This document shows positions 1 to 7,026 of a DNA stretch of 12,399 nt, in pieces. Each line of letters begins with the position of its first letter. Positions within the stretch are counted from its first letter, which is position 1. The notes below the pieces were generated by a model. That model was not told the DNA's origin and did not search any database. It was given only the letters and a program-made list of their open reading frames with translations. The position numbers were made by a program, and so were the translations under genes. The DNA comes from Pseudomonadales bacterium (GTDB lineage: Bacteria > Pseudomonadota > Gammaproteobacteria > Pseudomonadales > DT-91). The DNA lies in contig JABSRR010000023.1 in NCBI GenBank assembly GCA_013215025.1, forward strand, positions 1 through 12,399, given 5' to 3'.

Positions 1-808
1 CCTATTGGGCAATGCGGCCAACGCCTGTGTGCTGGAGGTGAATACCCCAGGCCTGCTATTACGCTTTAATACGGCCACGGTGATTGTGCTTAGCGGTGCG
101 GATTTATCGGCTGAGCTGCAGCGTGCCGATGGCCTCTGTGCTGCTAGCCCCTATCAAGTCAGCCCTTATGTCGTGACGCGGGTGGCGGCAGGCGATACCC
201 TGTGTTTTCGCCGCTTTGTGCAGCGCGGCATGCGTGGCTATTTGGCCGTGTTAGGTGGCTTTTGGGCGCCGCCGCCAAGCATTGCGGGCTCCTACAGCTG
301 TGTGCCGCGAGAGGGTTTGGGCGGCCACCGTGGCGATGGCCAAGCTTTGCAGCGCGATGACCGGCTGTATTTAGCCGCGCCTGAGCGCAGCTATGACCTG
401 CCGTATTTACAGGCGCTGCCCTATCGTTTACGGCCCAACCTCTCAAATTTGCAGCCGATTTGCCTTGAGCTGAGGCTTGGCTATCAGGCGCATTATTTTG
501 ACCAGGCGGCATTAGCACAGCTGTTGCAGCAGTCGTATCGGCTGAGTGCGCAGTCTGACCGGATGGCCTATCGCCTGCAGCCAAGCCAGCCAATCGCCTT
601 GCCGGCGGCGCTGCAGCAGGGCATTGTGTCGGAGCCGATTGCGTTAGGTGCGCTGCAAATTACCCCCGACGGTGAGCCGATTATTATGCTGCAAGATCGG
701 CAAACCATTGGTGGCTATGTCAAAGTGGGCGTGATTGTGGCGGCCTCGCTGCAGCCGCTGGTGCAGGCGATGCCGGGGCAAACGCTGCGCTTGCAGTTAG
801 CGCAGTAA
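1..808 (+). CDS. pxpC: 5-oxoprolinase subunit C / KipA-like protein, 5' end cut by window
   Basis: This is the biotin-dependent-carboxylase-like subunit (KipA/PxpC family, cyclophilin-like fold). With PxpA and PxpB it makes up the bacterial ATP-dependent 5-oxoprolinase that opens pyroglutamate to glutamate in the cytosol. About 268 residues are visible. The frame is open through base 2 and begins at the family's internal LLGNxxNAxxLE region, so roughly 40 N-terminal residues lie outside the window; the TTG at base 5 is not a real start. Family hallmarks are LGGF followed by a Pro-rich turn and GS (residues 83-95 counted from base 5), GLGGH with the GD/DRL strand, SDRMAYRL (about 184-191), and the C-terminal DGEPIIMLQDRQTIGGY block. 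The gene ends with tandem TAA codons and converges on the next gene with 20 bases between. A pxpB partner would be expected upstream, off the edge. The family call is firm; 5-oxoprolinase rather than another KipA role is inferred. Confidence 0.9.
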   Translation, partial: LLGNAANACVLEVNTPGLLLRFNTATVIVLSGADLSAELQRADGLCAASPYQVSPYVVTRVAAGDTLCFRRFVQRGMRGYLAVLGGFWAPPPSIAGSYSCVPREGLGGHRGDGQALQRDDRLYLAAPERSYDLPYLQALPYRLRPNLSNLQPICLELRLGYQAHYFDQAALAQLLQQSYRLSAQSDRMAYRLQPSQPIALPAALQQGIVSEPIALGALQITPDGEPIIMLQDRQTIGGYVKVGVIVAASLQPLVQAMPGQTLRLQLAQ

Positions 809-828
809 TAACCGTCAGACGCGAGTGC

Positions 829-1212
829 TTAAGCCTCGGGCAGCGGCATCGGCTTTTCGTCGATCAGCAAAGACAGCCCTTTAAACAGGCGATACAGCAC
901 CCAAATACCGACAATATATAAGATGGCTAGGCCGGCAAAAAAGGCAATCACCGAGACCATTAATACGCCGCTGATAATCAGCCACAGCAGCGCCAGCCAG
1001 AAAGTTTTGATCAGGTATTGATAATGCGAATACAGGTAGCTGTCGCGTTTGCTGCCGCGATCAAAATAGCTGAGCAATACCGCCAGCAGCGAGGGCCAGC
1101 CGGTGAGAAACGCGGTTACGATAAAAGCCGGCGTTAGCAGGCCGGTGATGGCGCTAAAGGCGTGCAGGCCGTAAATAACATACAGAACAAGCGGGCTGGG
1201 TGATGTGGTCAT
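829..1212 (-). CDS. Small DUF4870-like inner-membrane protein
   Basis: This is a 127-residue integral membrane protein of unknown function. It begins with a hydrophobic stretch (about residues 8-32), followed by GWPSLLAVLLSYFDRG, a YLYSHYQYLIKTFW segment (60-72), and a long hydrophobic region made of two segments (about 71-104) ending in WVLYRLFKGL and a short charged tail. The order of a GWP-type loop, an SH...TFW segment and W-x-LYR-x-x-KG resembles DUF4870/Tic20-like proteins common in Pseudomonas and Xanthomonas relatives; this is from memory of the family. I chose the ATG at 1212 because an AAAGAG ribosome-binding site precedes it by 7 bases. A TTG at 1239 would add nine residues but has no better site. 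It lies downstream of the MscS gene on the same strand, across a 100-base gap with several inverted repeats, so co-transcription is possible but unproven. Confidence 0.8.
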   Translation of the reverse strand: MTTSPSPLVLYVIYGLHAFSAITGLLTPAFIVTAFLTGWPSLLAVLLSYFDRGSKRDSYLYSHYQYLIKTFWLALLWLIISGVLMVSVIAFFAGLAILYIVGIWVLYRLFKGLSLLIDEKPMPLPEA

Positions 1213-1239
1213 AGCGTGGCTCTTTGCAGGTTTATTCAA

Positions 1240-1314
1240 GCTATGCGTCGCAGCGCGACGCTAACAGCGTTAAACAGCAGGCCAATATAGCTGGCCTTGC
1301 GCTATCATAGCGAA
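1240..1314 (-). repeat. Intergenic cluster of four short inverted repeats
   Basis: The gap between the MscS stop codon and the DUF4870-like gene holds four separate inverted repeats in a row. They are GCGTCGC-AGC-GCGACGC at 1245-1261 (7-bp arms), TAAC-AGC-GTTA at 1262-1272, AGGCCA-7 bases-TGGCCT at 1279-1297, and CGCTAT-C-ATAGCG at 1300-1312 (6-bp arms). The last begins 2 bases past the MscS stop. No run of T follows any of them on the minus strand, so a classical intrinsic terminator is not evident. They could act as transcript-end or mRNA-processing hairpins, or as protein-binding palindromes. Confidence 0.6.
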
Positions 1315-2253
1315 TTATTCTTCGCTTGGCTGCTCTGTTTTTGCGGGCACTAAATCGCGGTGTAACACCGCAGCGGGCTGAATCTGCTGGCGGTTAAATT
1401 CGCTAATCACGCGCAGGTTAACGTCGGTTTCGAACAGCTTTTCATAATGGGTGTCGAGCACGTAGGCTTTTAGGCGCAGCTTGATGGCAATATAGTTGTC
1501 CATCACGTGCTGCGAGACCAGCACCGTGATCGGTCTGGGCAGATGAATATAGCGGCTGCTGGCCGCGGCCTCGGCAATGATTTCTTTGGCCAGGGTGACG
1601 TCTTGATCGTAGCCAATATAAAAATCCATGCCGACGTGCATATCAAGCTCGCCAAAATTGCCGCTTTTGGTGATGTCGTTTAAAAACTTATTATTAGGAA
1701 TGGTTACGATATCGTCGTCGAGGGTGTTAATGCGCACGCTGCGCAGGCCAATCGATAGCACGTCGCCGTATTGACCGCCAAACTCAAGCCGGTCGCCAAC
1801 TTGAAACGGGCGATCAATCATAATCATTAGGCCAGCGATAAACGAGGCGACCAAATCTTTTAATGCAAAGCCTACCGATACCGCTAAGGTGCCGCCAATA
1901 AGCGCCAGCACGCGGTCATCAATGCGCAGGCTTAAATTAAATACCAGCAGTGCGGTAATGATATAAATGGCAAACTGCGAGACGGTTTCGATTTTCTGTA
2001 AAAATAAACGCCGCTGGGCAAACTGCTCGGACACCCGTTCAACCAGGCGATGGATAAAGCGAATCAGGCTGTAGGCAATAAAGATAACAATCAGCGAGGT
2101 GAACACCCCCGACCAGCGAATGATTTCTGACAGCTGAGACAGCTGAAGTTCTTCGTTAGCCGGCAGTGCCGCGAGCACTTCTTGGGCCGACAAATGCGTG
2201 CTGAGCAGACAGCCGCAGAATAATAAAAGCAGGCGCATCGAGCTTTGCCTCAT
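1315..2253 (-). CDS. MscS-family mechanosensitive channel with signal peptide
   Basis: This is a small-conductance MscS-type channel of the inner membrane, 312 residues. A signal-peptide-like N-terminus (residues 1-23, SAQ junction) is followed by membrane segments at about 49-66 and 90-108. Then comes the pore-lining TM3 region 113-148, with alternating Gly/Ala (LALIGGTLAVSVGFALKDL). Next are the MscS beta domain (DRPFQVGDRL at 147-156; TIPNNKF at 184-190) and an alpha/beta C-terminal domain to about 290. Length and domain order match a three-TM MscS subunit, known as a heptamer that releases solutes under membrane tension. The start ATG overlaps the stop of the upstream ATPase gene as ATGA and has no ribosome-binding site of its own, which points to translational coupling. 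A second ATG at 2238 has GAGG nine bases upstream and would give a cleaner signal peptide (307 residues). MscS membership is secure; osmotic function as opposed to a specialised role with the ATPase is open. Confidence 0.92.
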   Translation of the reverse strand: MRQSSMRLLLLFCGCLLSTHLSAQEVLAALPANEELQLSQLSEIIRWSGVFTSLIVIFIAYSLIRFIHRLVERVSEQFAQRRLFLQKIETVSQFAIYIITALLVFNLSLRIDDRVLALIGGTLAVSVGFALKDLVASFIAGLMIMIDRPFQVGDRLEFGGQYGDVLSIGLRSVRINTLDDDIVTIPNNKFLNDITKSGNFGELDMHVGMDFYIGYDQDVTLAKEIIAEAAASSRYIHLPRPITVLVSQHVMDNYIAIKLRLKAYVLDTHYEKLFETDVNLRVISEFNRQQIQPAAVLHRDLVPAKTEQPSEE

Positions 2254-4688
2254 ATTGCTAAAAAGTGTTTACGGCTGAGTACCGAGACAACGCTGCGGTA
2301 GCTTGACCATTGAATTTGATATTCGTTTTGGCTATTGACGCTAACAATGCCCTTGCTAATCAGAAAACGTAGCGCATCAATCACATCGTCGGCGGCAATA
2401 TTGGCGACGTTGGCTATGTCGTCGCGTTTGGCATATTCCATTTGCATAATCGCGCGCAAAATAAGCAGCATATTAACGCTAAGCTTATCGAGATCGGCGT
2501 GGTCGGCGATATTAAACAGCTGCAGTTTTACCGAGGCGGGCATGCTGCTGATGGGCTGTTCAGAGTCGGCCTTATAAAACAGCGATTGGCGCCACAGCGT
2601 GAGTGCGACGCCTGGGTTGCCAGCGGCGTATTCCCAGAGAATTTTTGCATACTGGGTAATGACCGCCTCGGTGTCATTTTTGTCGGCAATCACTAACTGC
2701 TTGGGTAAGGCGAATTCGCTAACGTCGAGCGGCATATTGGCATCGGCGACACGCTGCAGAATCAGCTTGGCGATATCGGCCTCGCGCCAGCGCGGCATTT
2801 GCGCCTCAATATCAAACAGCATGCGATTGCCGCGCACCCGTTCGACAAAGCGCCAGGCGGCGGTGTCCATAGACAGCAGCCAGGAAATTTTATCGCTAGA
2901 CTTGCGAATCAGGCGGGTCAGTCGTTCAAGCTCGTGCAGCCCACCAATCACCGGTTTAACTAAGTGGTGACAGTCGTCAATGCAGATAACGATATCGGCA
3001 GAGGATTTCAGTGTTCGAATCACGTCTTTGCTGCCCTCGATGTCACCGTCGCTGCCAAGCTCCTCATGCGTTAACATCACCGTGGCTAACTGCTCAATCA
3101 AGTTTGGAAAACCGTCGCTGTTGCAACTTACATAAATGCAGGACAGCTGCTGATCGGTTAGCGTAGGGTGGTTTACCAAGTGCTGCAACAGGGCCGATTT
3201 GCCGCTGCCCTTGATGCCGTGTAATAGGCAGGTAAAGCTGTGGCCGCGACGCAAAATGGTCTGCATCTGTGCCAGCGTGTCTTGCACCATGTCATCATAA
3301 AAATGTGTGGTGGCAAAGCCAGGCTCAAACATCTGACAAAGCGATTCTGGCAGCGGGCTTAAGTCGCTGTCGCTGACGCTTTGCGCATGTTGGCGCGCCA
3401 CTTCAATACGAAATAAGTAGCCTAACCAGAGATTAATAGTTTCAAAACGCATCGACCATTGCAGCAGGCGCTGAAAGGCAAAATAGCCAGGCACATAAAC
3501 CAGCGCTAGCGCAGACCAAAATAGCCCCAGCTGCTGAGTTTTTGCAAAGCCGCTGCGGCGCACAAACTGGCTATCGGCAAACAGCGGCTGCTGCAAAGTG
3601 TCGCAAAGCCAGGGCCGCCACAGCCGGCTTAGCTTAAACAGTATCACTGCTGCGAGAATCAGCAGGATCAGCCAAATGCGGTCGGCAATGATGGCATTAT
3701 GCATATGCAGGGCATTGAGCACATCGTTAGACCAGAGCAATAGCAGCGTCCACTGGCAGATGGCGCGCAAGCTGCGTTGACTATTGCTGGCCAGCGGCTC
3801 GCTCTGCTGCTGCAGCGGGGCGCGAATCGCCGCGGCAATCAGCGCGATCAGCCAGCCATGCAAATACAGCAAGATGATTAAATTACTTAATGGTGGCTGC
3901 AGCAGTGAAATGATTATGGAGAGGCTGAAGTACAGCAGCAGACCAACTTCTACGACATTTTTTACGGCGCTATACAGTTGGGCCAGTGTGAGCAGCCAGC
4001 CGGCTTGCCGCTGTTCTGCTTGCTCTTGCAGCGAGCGCAGCATCTTGGCTGAAAATCGACGCCGCCAAAGCTGAAACAGCACCACACAAAAGATCAGCTG
4101 CAGCACGGCCATAATCAGCGGTATTGGTGATACCCGCATATCTTGCATGCCACGGAGTAGGCGAGGGTAATAGCCGCGCCACTGCAGCCGCAAGCTGAGG
4201 CCAATCACTTTGATCTCTAATAAAATTTGCCGAATGCCCTCGGGGCCAAAGCTAAAAATGCGTTGCTTGCGCGCATAGCTGAGCTGCGACAGGGTATTTT
4301 CGCGCAGCTGTAAGATGTCAATAAAGTGCTGGCGCTGATGCAGGTAGGCCAGCTCAAGCGCTTGCCACGCGCCGTGCTCTAATTGCTTATAAGCGCGGGC
4401 ACTGATCGGTGAAAAAAAGTCGTCTACGGTGAGGGCGGCTAAATAGCGGTTGATATCAACTAACAAGAACAGCAGCTGATCATCAGCATTTTGCTGCCCG
4501 CTTAATAATTTGAGTTGCTTGCGCCATTGATTGCGCTGGCGTTTCAGGGCCTGGGTTTTGCTATCGGCCTCTGCTTGAATGCGCTGAATATTGGGCGCTG
4601 CGACGCGAGAGTCGACCGGCTGGGCTAAAGCCAGACTAAGCCAGCCGCTGCACAGCAATAGCAGGCTTGAAAACAGAATCCGCTGCAT
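2250..4688 (-). CDS. Membrane-anchored AAA/STAND-like P-loop ATPase with C-terminal winged helix
   Basis: I do not recognise this 812-residue protein as a named family. A signal peptide (residues 1-22, ALA|Q) leads into a helical, probably periplasmic region (23-185). Hydrophobic segments follow at about 187-207, 246-263, 267-288, 308-326, 336-354 and 386-405. The C-terminal part is an NTPase: Walker A GIKGSGKS (491-498), Walker B IVICIDD (566-572), a sensor-like WLLSMD (603-608), and a GNP motif (690-692) near the lid, as in AAA_16/ORC- or STAND-type ATPases. A winged-helix-like end spans about 735-812. Basic loops at 208-214 and 352-383 suit a cytosolic side. The ATG at 4688 follows AAGGA at 6 bases. 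Its stop overlaps the start of the MscS gene (ATGA), so the two proteins are probably made together and may form one complex. Energy-dependent gating, sensing or a defence role are all inference. Confidence 0.75.
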   Translation of the reverse strand: MQRILFSSLLLLCSGWLSLALAQPVDSRVAAPNIQRIQAEADSKTQALKRQRNQWRKQLKLLSGQQNADDQLLFLLVDINRYLAALTVDDFFSPISARAYKQLEHGAWQALELAYLHQRQHFIDILQLRENTLSQLSYARKQRIFSFGPEGIRQILLEIKVIGLSLRLQWRGYYPRLLRGMQDMRVSPIPLIMAVLQLIFCVVLFQLWRRRFSAKMLRSLQEQAEQRQAGWLLTLAQLYSAVKNVVEVGLLLYFSLSIIISLLQPPLSNLIILLYLHGWLIALIAAAIRAPLQQQSEPLASNSQRSLRAICQWTLLLLWSNDVLNALHMHNAIIADRIWLILLILAAVILFKLSRLWRPWLCDTLQQPLFADSQFVRRSGFAKTQQLGLFWSALALVYVPGYFAFQRLLQWSMRFETINLWLGYLFRIEVARQHAQSVSDSDLSPLPESLCQMFEPGFATTHFYDDMVQDTLAQMQTILRRGHSFTCLLHGIKGSGKSALLQHLVNHPTLTDQQLSCIYVSCNSDGFPNLIEQLATVMLTHEELGSDGDIEGSKDVIRTLKSSADIVICIDDCHHLVKPVIGGLHELERLTRLIRKSSDKISWLLSMDTAAWRFVERVRGNRMLFDIEAQMPRWREADIAKLILQRVADANMPLDVSEFALPKQLVIADKNDTEAVITQYAKILWEYAAGNPGVALTLWRQSLFYKADSEQPISSMPASVKLQLFNIADHADLDKLSVNMLLILRAIMQMEYAKRDDIANVANIAADDVIDALRFLISKGIVSVNSQNEYQIQWSSYRSVVSVLSRKHFLAI

Positions 4689-4694
4689 AAGACA

Positions 4695-4699
4695 TCCTT
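4695..4699 (-). promoter_or_regulatory. Ribosome-binding site of the ATPase gene
   Basis: AAGGA on the minus strand sits 6 bases before the ATG at 4688. It fixes the start of the ATPase and, through the ATGA overlap, is probably the entry site for translation of the ATPase-channel pair. Confidence 0.7.
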
Positions 4700-4742
4700 G
4701 CTTATTGTTCGAAATGGCGTGTTTATCTTAGCTGAATATAGC

Positions 4743-4775
4743 AAAAGCGCAGCCAAGGGTTTAGTGCCTGCGCTT
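4743..4775 (-). terminator. Terminator-like hairpin after ppiC
   Basis: On the minus strand a perfect 8-bp stem AAGCGCAG / CTGCGCTT encloses a 15-base loop, and the second arm runs into a short T tract (TTTT). The first arm overlaps two bases of the ppiC stop codon. The stem is GC-rich but the T tract is short, so termination may be partial. It would separate the dctQ-dctM-ppiC transcript from the ATPase-MscS genes downstream. Confidence 0.5.
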
Positions 4776-5055
4776 AATCGCGAAAATAAACCTCAATAAT
4801 GTGATAGCCAAACGGGCTTTTTATCGGGCCCTGCAGGCGTTTAAGCGGTGCGCTAAATACCACTTTGTCGACCGCCGAGACTAATTGCCCGCGTCGAATT
4901 TCGCCTAAATCACCGCCGCGTTTAGCGGAGCTGCAGCTTGAGTACTGTTTTGCCAGTTTGGCAAAATCGGCGCCGCTGTTGATGCGCTGTTTTAATAGCG
5001 CGGCATCGGCCTGAGTGCGTACTAAAATATGTCGCGCCATGGCGGTTTTTTTCAT
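4774..5055 (-). CDS. ppiC: Parvulin-type peptidyl-prolyl isomerase PpiC
   Basis: This is a single-domain parvulin of 93 residues, the same length as E. coli PpiC. It catalyses cis-trans isomerisation of X-Pro bonds in the cytosol. The whole chain is the rotamase domain: ARHILV near the start (7-12), GADFAKLAKQYSSC (28-41), the signature KRGGDLGEIRRGQ (45-57), then FS-PL (68-71) and SPFGYHIIEV (80-89). There is no signal peptide or membrane anchor, unlike SurA or PpiD. The ATG at 5055 lies 2 bases after the stop of the TRAP large permease gene, with a weak AGGG upstream, so translation is probably coupled to it. Its place at the end of a transporter operon is unusual and may only reflect shared transcription. 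A terminator-like hairpin overlaps its stop codon. Confidence 0.93.
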   Translation of the reverse strand: MKKTAMARHILVRTQADAALLKQRINSGADFAKLAKQYSSCSSAKRGGDLGEIRRGQLVSAVDKVVFSAPLKRLQGPIKSPFGYHIIEVYFRD

Positions 5056-5057
5056 GC

Positions 5058-6425
5058 TTATCGCCCTAATACTTGCTGCGGCAGCCAGGTGGCTAAGCCC
5101 GGTATAAGGCTTAACAGGATTAACATGCCAAGCTGCATCAGAATAAACGGAATCACGCCGCGATAAATCACATCGCTGCGAATATCTGCCGGCACCACGC
5201 TGCGCAAATAAAACAAGGCAAAGCCAAAGGGTGGGGTTAAAAATGAAGTTTGCAAATTAATTGCCAGCATAATGCCCAGCCAAACCGGATCGAAACCCAT
5301 CATTAATAAGATTGGACCAACAATTGGCACCACCACAAAGGTGATTTCAATAAAGTCGAGAATAAAGCCGAGTAAAAACACGCACAGCATCACCACCGCC
5401 AGCGCCGCATAGCGGCCACCGGGCAAGTGATTAAACGCGTGTTGCACCAGCTCGTCACCGCCAAGGCCGCGAAATACCAACGAGAACATGGTGGCACCAA
5501 TCAAAATGGTAAATACCATAGCGCTGATTTTAGTGCAGCTGAGTAATGCCTGCTGCAGCGTTGCAAGGCTTAGCTGTCGATATTGCCAGGCCAGCAATAG
5601 CGCGCCAAATGCACCCACGCCGGCAGCCTCGGTTGGGGTAGCCGCGCCGACTAAGATCGAGCCAAGCACTACCATAATTAATACAATAGGCGGCAATAAG
5701 CCAGCCATTAGCTGGGCGATGCTTGGGCGCTGTGGCTCAGGCTTGGCTGGGCAGTCGGCAGGTTGGCGATAGGCGATCCACAGTACATAGGCAATATACA
5801 GCGCTACCAGTATCAGCCCCGGCAGGATGGCGCCGAGAAATAAATCGCCAACAGAAATCGCTTCGGGACTAAAAATGCCCATATTCAGCTGCGCCTGATG
5901 ATAGGCATTGGACAACACATCGCCTAACAGCACCAGTGCAATCGAGGGCGGAATAATTTGCCCCAGCGTGCCGGTGGCGCAGATTACGCCGGTGGCAAGC
6001 GTTGGGCGGTAGTTTTGTTGCATCATGCTGGGCAGCGAGATCAGCCCCATGGTGACGACTGTGGCGCCAACAATGCCGGTGCTGGCCGCGAGTAAGGCGC
6101 CGACCACGATCACCGCAATCGCTAAGCCGCCGGGGCGATTGCCCATCAGCTGCGACATATTGCTAAGCAGACGCTCAGCCAGCTGGGATTTTTCAAGCAG
6201 CACGCCCATCAAAATAAACAGCGGTACTGCGGTCAGGGTTTGGTTATTCATAATCCCAAACAGGCGTTCAGGCATTGCCCATAAATAGCTGCTATCGAGC
6301 ACACCTTGAATAATCGCGAAACCGGCGAAGGCCAGTGAGGTGCCGGCCAGGGTAAAGGCAACCGGAAAGCCCAGCATCAGCAGCAGGCAAATTGCCAGAA
6401 ACAGGTAAATCGCTAGCCATTCCAT
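5058..6425 (-). CDS. dctM: TRAP transporter large permease (DctM-type)
   Basis: This is the large membrane subunit of a tripartite ATP-independent periplasmic (TRAP) transporter, which drives uptake of organic acids or similar solutes with a sodium gradient. It is 455 residues, almost entirely hydrophobic, with about 12 membrane segments. Family signatures are GFPVAFTLAG near residues 19-28, NRPGGLAIAVIVVGALLAASTG (96-117, written here as a landmark), the GTLGQIIPPSIALVLLGD block (152-169), the AATPTEAAGVGAFGALLLA block in the second half, and a DFIEITFVVVPI loop. I start it at ATG 6425, two bases past the dctQ stop. A GTG at 6479 would add 18 non-family residues inside dctQ. AAGGA lies 12 bases upstream. 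The substrate cannot be told from this subunit, and no dctP is adjacent. Confidence 0.93.
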   Translation of the reverse strand: MEWLAIYLFLAICLLLMLGFPVAFTLAGTSLAFAGFAIIQGVLDSSYLWAMPERLFGIMNNQTLTAVPLFILMGVLLEKSQLAERLLSNMSQLMGNRPGGLAIAVIVVGALLAASTGIVGATVVTMGLISLPSMMQQNYRPTLATGVICATGTLGQIIPPSIALVLLGDVLSNAYHQAQLNMGIFSPEAISVGDLFLGAILPGLILVALYIAYVLWIAYRQPADCPAKPEPQRPSIAQLMAGLLPPIVLIMVVLGSILVGAATPTEAAGVGAFGALLLAWQYRQLSLATLQQALLSCTKISAMVFTILIGATMFSLVFRGLGGDELVQHAFNHLPGGRYAALAVVMLCVFLLGFILDFIEITFVVVPIVGPILLMMGFDPVWLGIMLAINLQTSFLTPPFGFALFYLRSVVPADIRSDVIYRGVIPFILMQLGMLILLSLIPGLATWLPQQVLGR

Positions 6426-6427
6426 AC

Positions 6428-6934
6428 TTAAGCGGCGTCCTTCGCCGATGGCATAATCAGCCGCCGGCTGTGTTGCCACAGTAATAGGCAGGCTTCGAGA
6501 ATCAACAGCAGCATCGCCAGTGGGATTAGCCCTTTCAGTAAATACACAAATGGCAGACCGCCAGGTTCGCTAGAGCTTTCTTGAATCTGCCAGGCGGCAA
6601 TAAAAAACTGCCAGCCGCTGTACAGGCAAAAAACCGCAAACGGCAACAATAGACAAATGCTGCCAAGGCTATTCACCCAGGCTTGCTGGCGTGGCGACAT
6701 GCTGGCATAAAAAATATCTACCCGCACGTGCTCGTCGGCTCGTAGCGTATAAGCGCAGGCCAGTAAAAACGCGCTTGCATGGCAGTAGCTGGCCGCTTCT
6801 TGTAGCGCAATCGAGCTAAAATTGAAGCCATAGCGCAGCACGACAATTGCCACCGTAAGCAACATCATGATCGCGATTAACCAGCTGGCGAGGTAGCCAA
6901 AGCAGCGATTGATGAGAGAAAGAGAGGGCAGCAT
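6428..6934 (-). CDS. dctQ: TRAP transporter small permease (DctQ-type)
   Basis: This is the small membrane subunit of the TRAP transporter, which pairs with DctM and helps dock the substrate-loaded binding protein. It has 168 residues and four membrane segments (about 13-33, 51-64, 90-110, 131-151). The family pattern is visible: VVLRYGFNFSSIALQEAA (residues 31-48, R-Y-x-F...E), followed by a short-chain ADEHVRVDIFY motif (66-76) after the second segment. The ATG at 6934 has no clear ribosome-binding site, so its translation start is less certain than its frame. It is the first gene of the dctQ-dctM-ppiC run and is divergent from the DUF4265-like gene. A perfect TATAAT on the minus strand (6969 to 6964) would give a leader of roughly 20-25 bases. 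Confidence 0.9.
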   Translation of the reverse strand: MLPSLSLINRCFGYLASWLIAIMMLLTVAIVVLRYGFNFSSIALQEAASYCHASAFLLACAYTLRADEHVRVDIFYASMSPRQQAWVNSLGSICLLLPFAVFCLYSGWQFFIAAWQIQESSSEPGGLPFVYLLKGLIPLAMLLLILEACLLLWQHSRRLIMPSAKDAA

Positions 6935-6963
6935 ATTTTATAATGATTTTGAGTAAGTGGCTG

Positions 6964-6990
6964 ATTATACACCGAATATGCCGTTATAAT
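6964..6990. promoter_or_regulatory. Back-to-back -10 boxes in divergent promoter region
   Basis: The 92 bases between dctQ and the DUF4265-like gene are AT-rich and hold two perfect TATAAT hexamers. One is on the plus strand at 6985-6990, about 36 bases before the ATG at 7027. The other is on the minus strand at 6969-6964, about 30 bases before the ATG at 6934. Neither has a good -35 match at 16-18 bases (TGATTA for the plus copy), so activation by a regulator is possible. The two promoters would overlap and could compete. Confidence 0.5.
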
Positions 6991-7026
6991 ATCGGCTTGT
7001 ACGTTTTTTAAAACCGGGTTGAATTG

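Noticed and set aside
159..593. 144-codon minus-strand frame inside pxpC
   Set aside because: Antisense shadow of a strongly conserved KipA/PxpC frame; composition is Ala/His/Arg-rich without any domain.
1213..1239. TTG start for the DUF4870-like protein
   Set aside because: The ATG at 1212 has an AAAGAG site at good spacing, and the extra nine residues are polar and not family-like.
6426..6479. GTG start adding 18 residues to the TRAP large permease
   Set aside because: The extra residues lie inside dctQ and do not fit the family, whereas ATG 6425 gives the usual hydrophobic N-terminus two bases past the dctQ stop.
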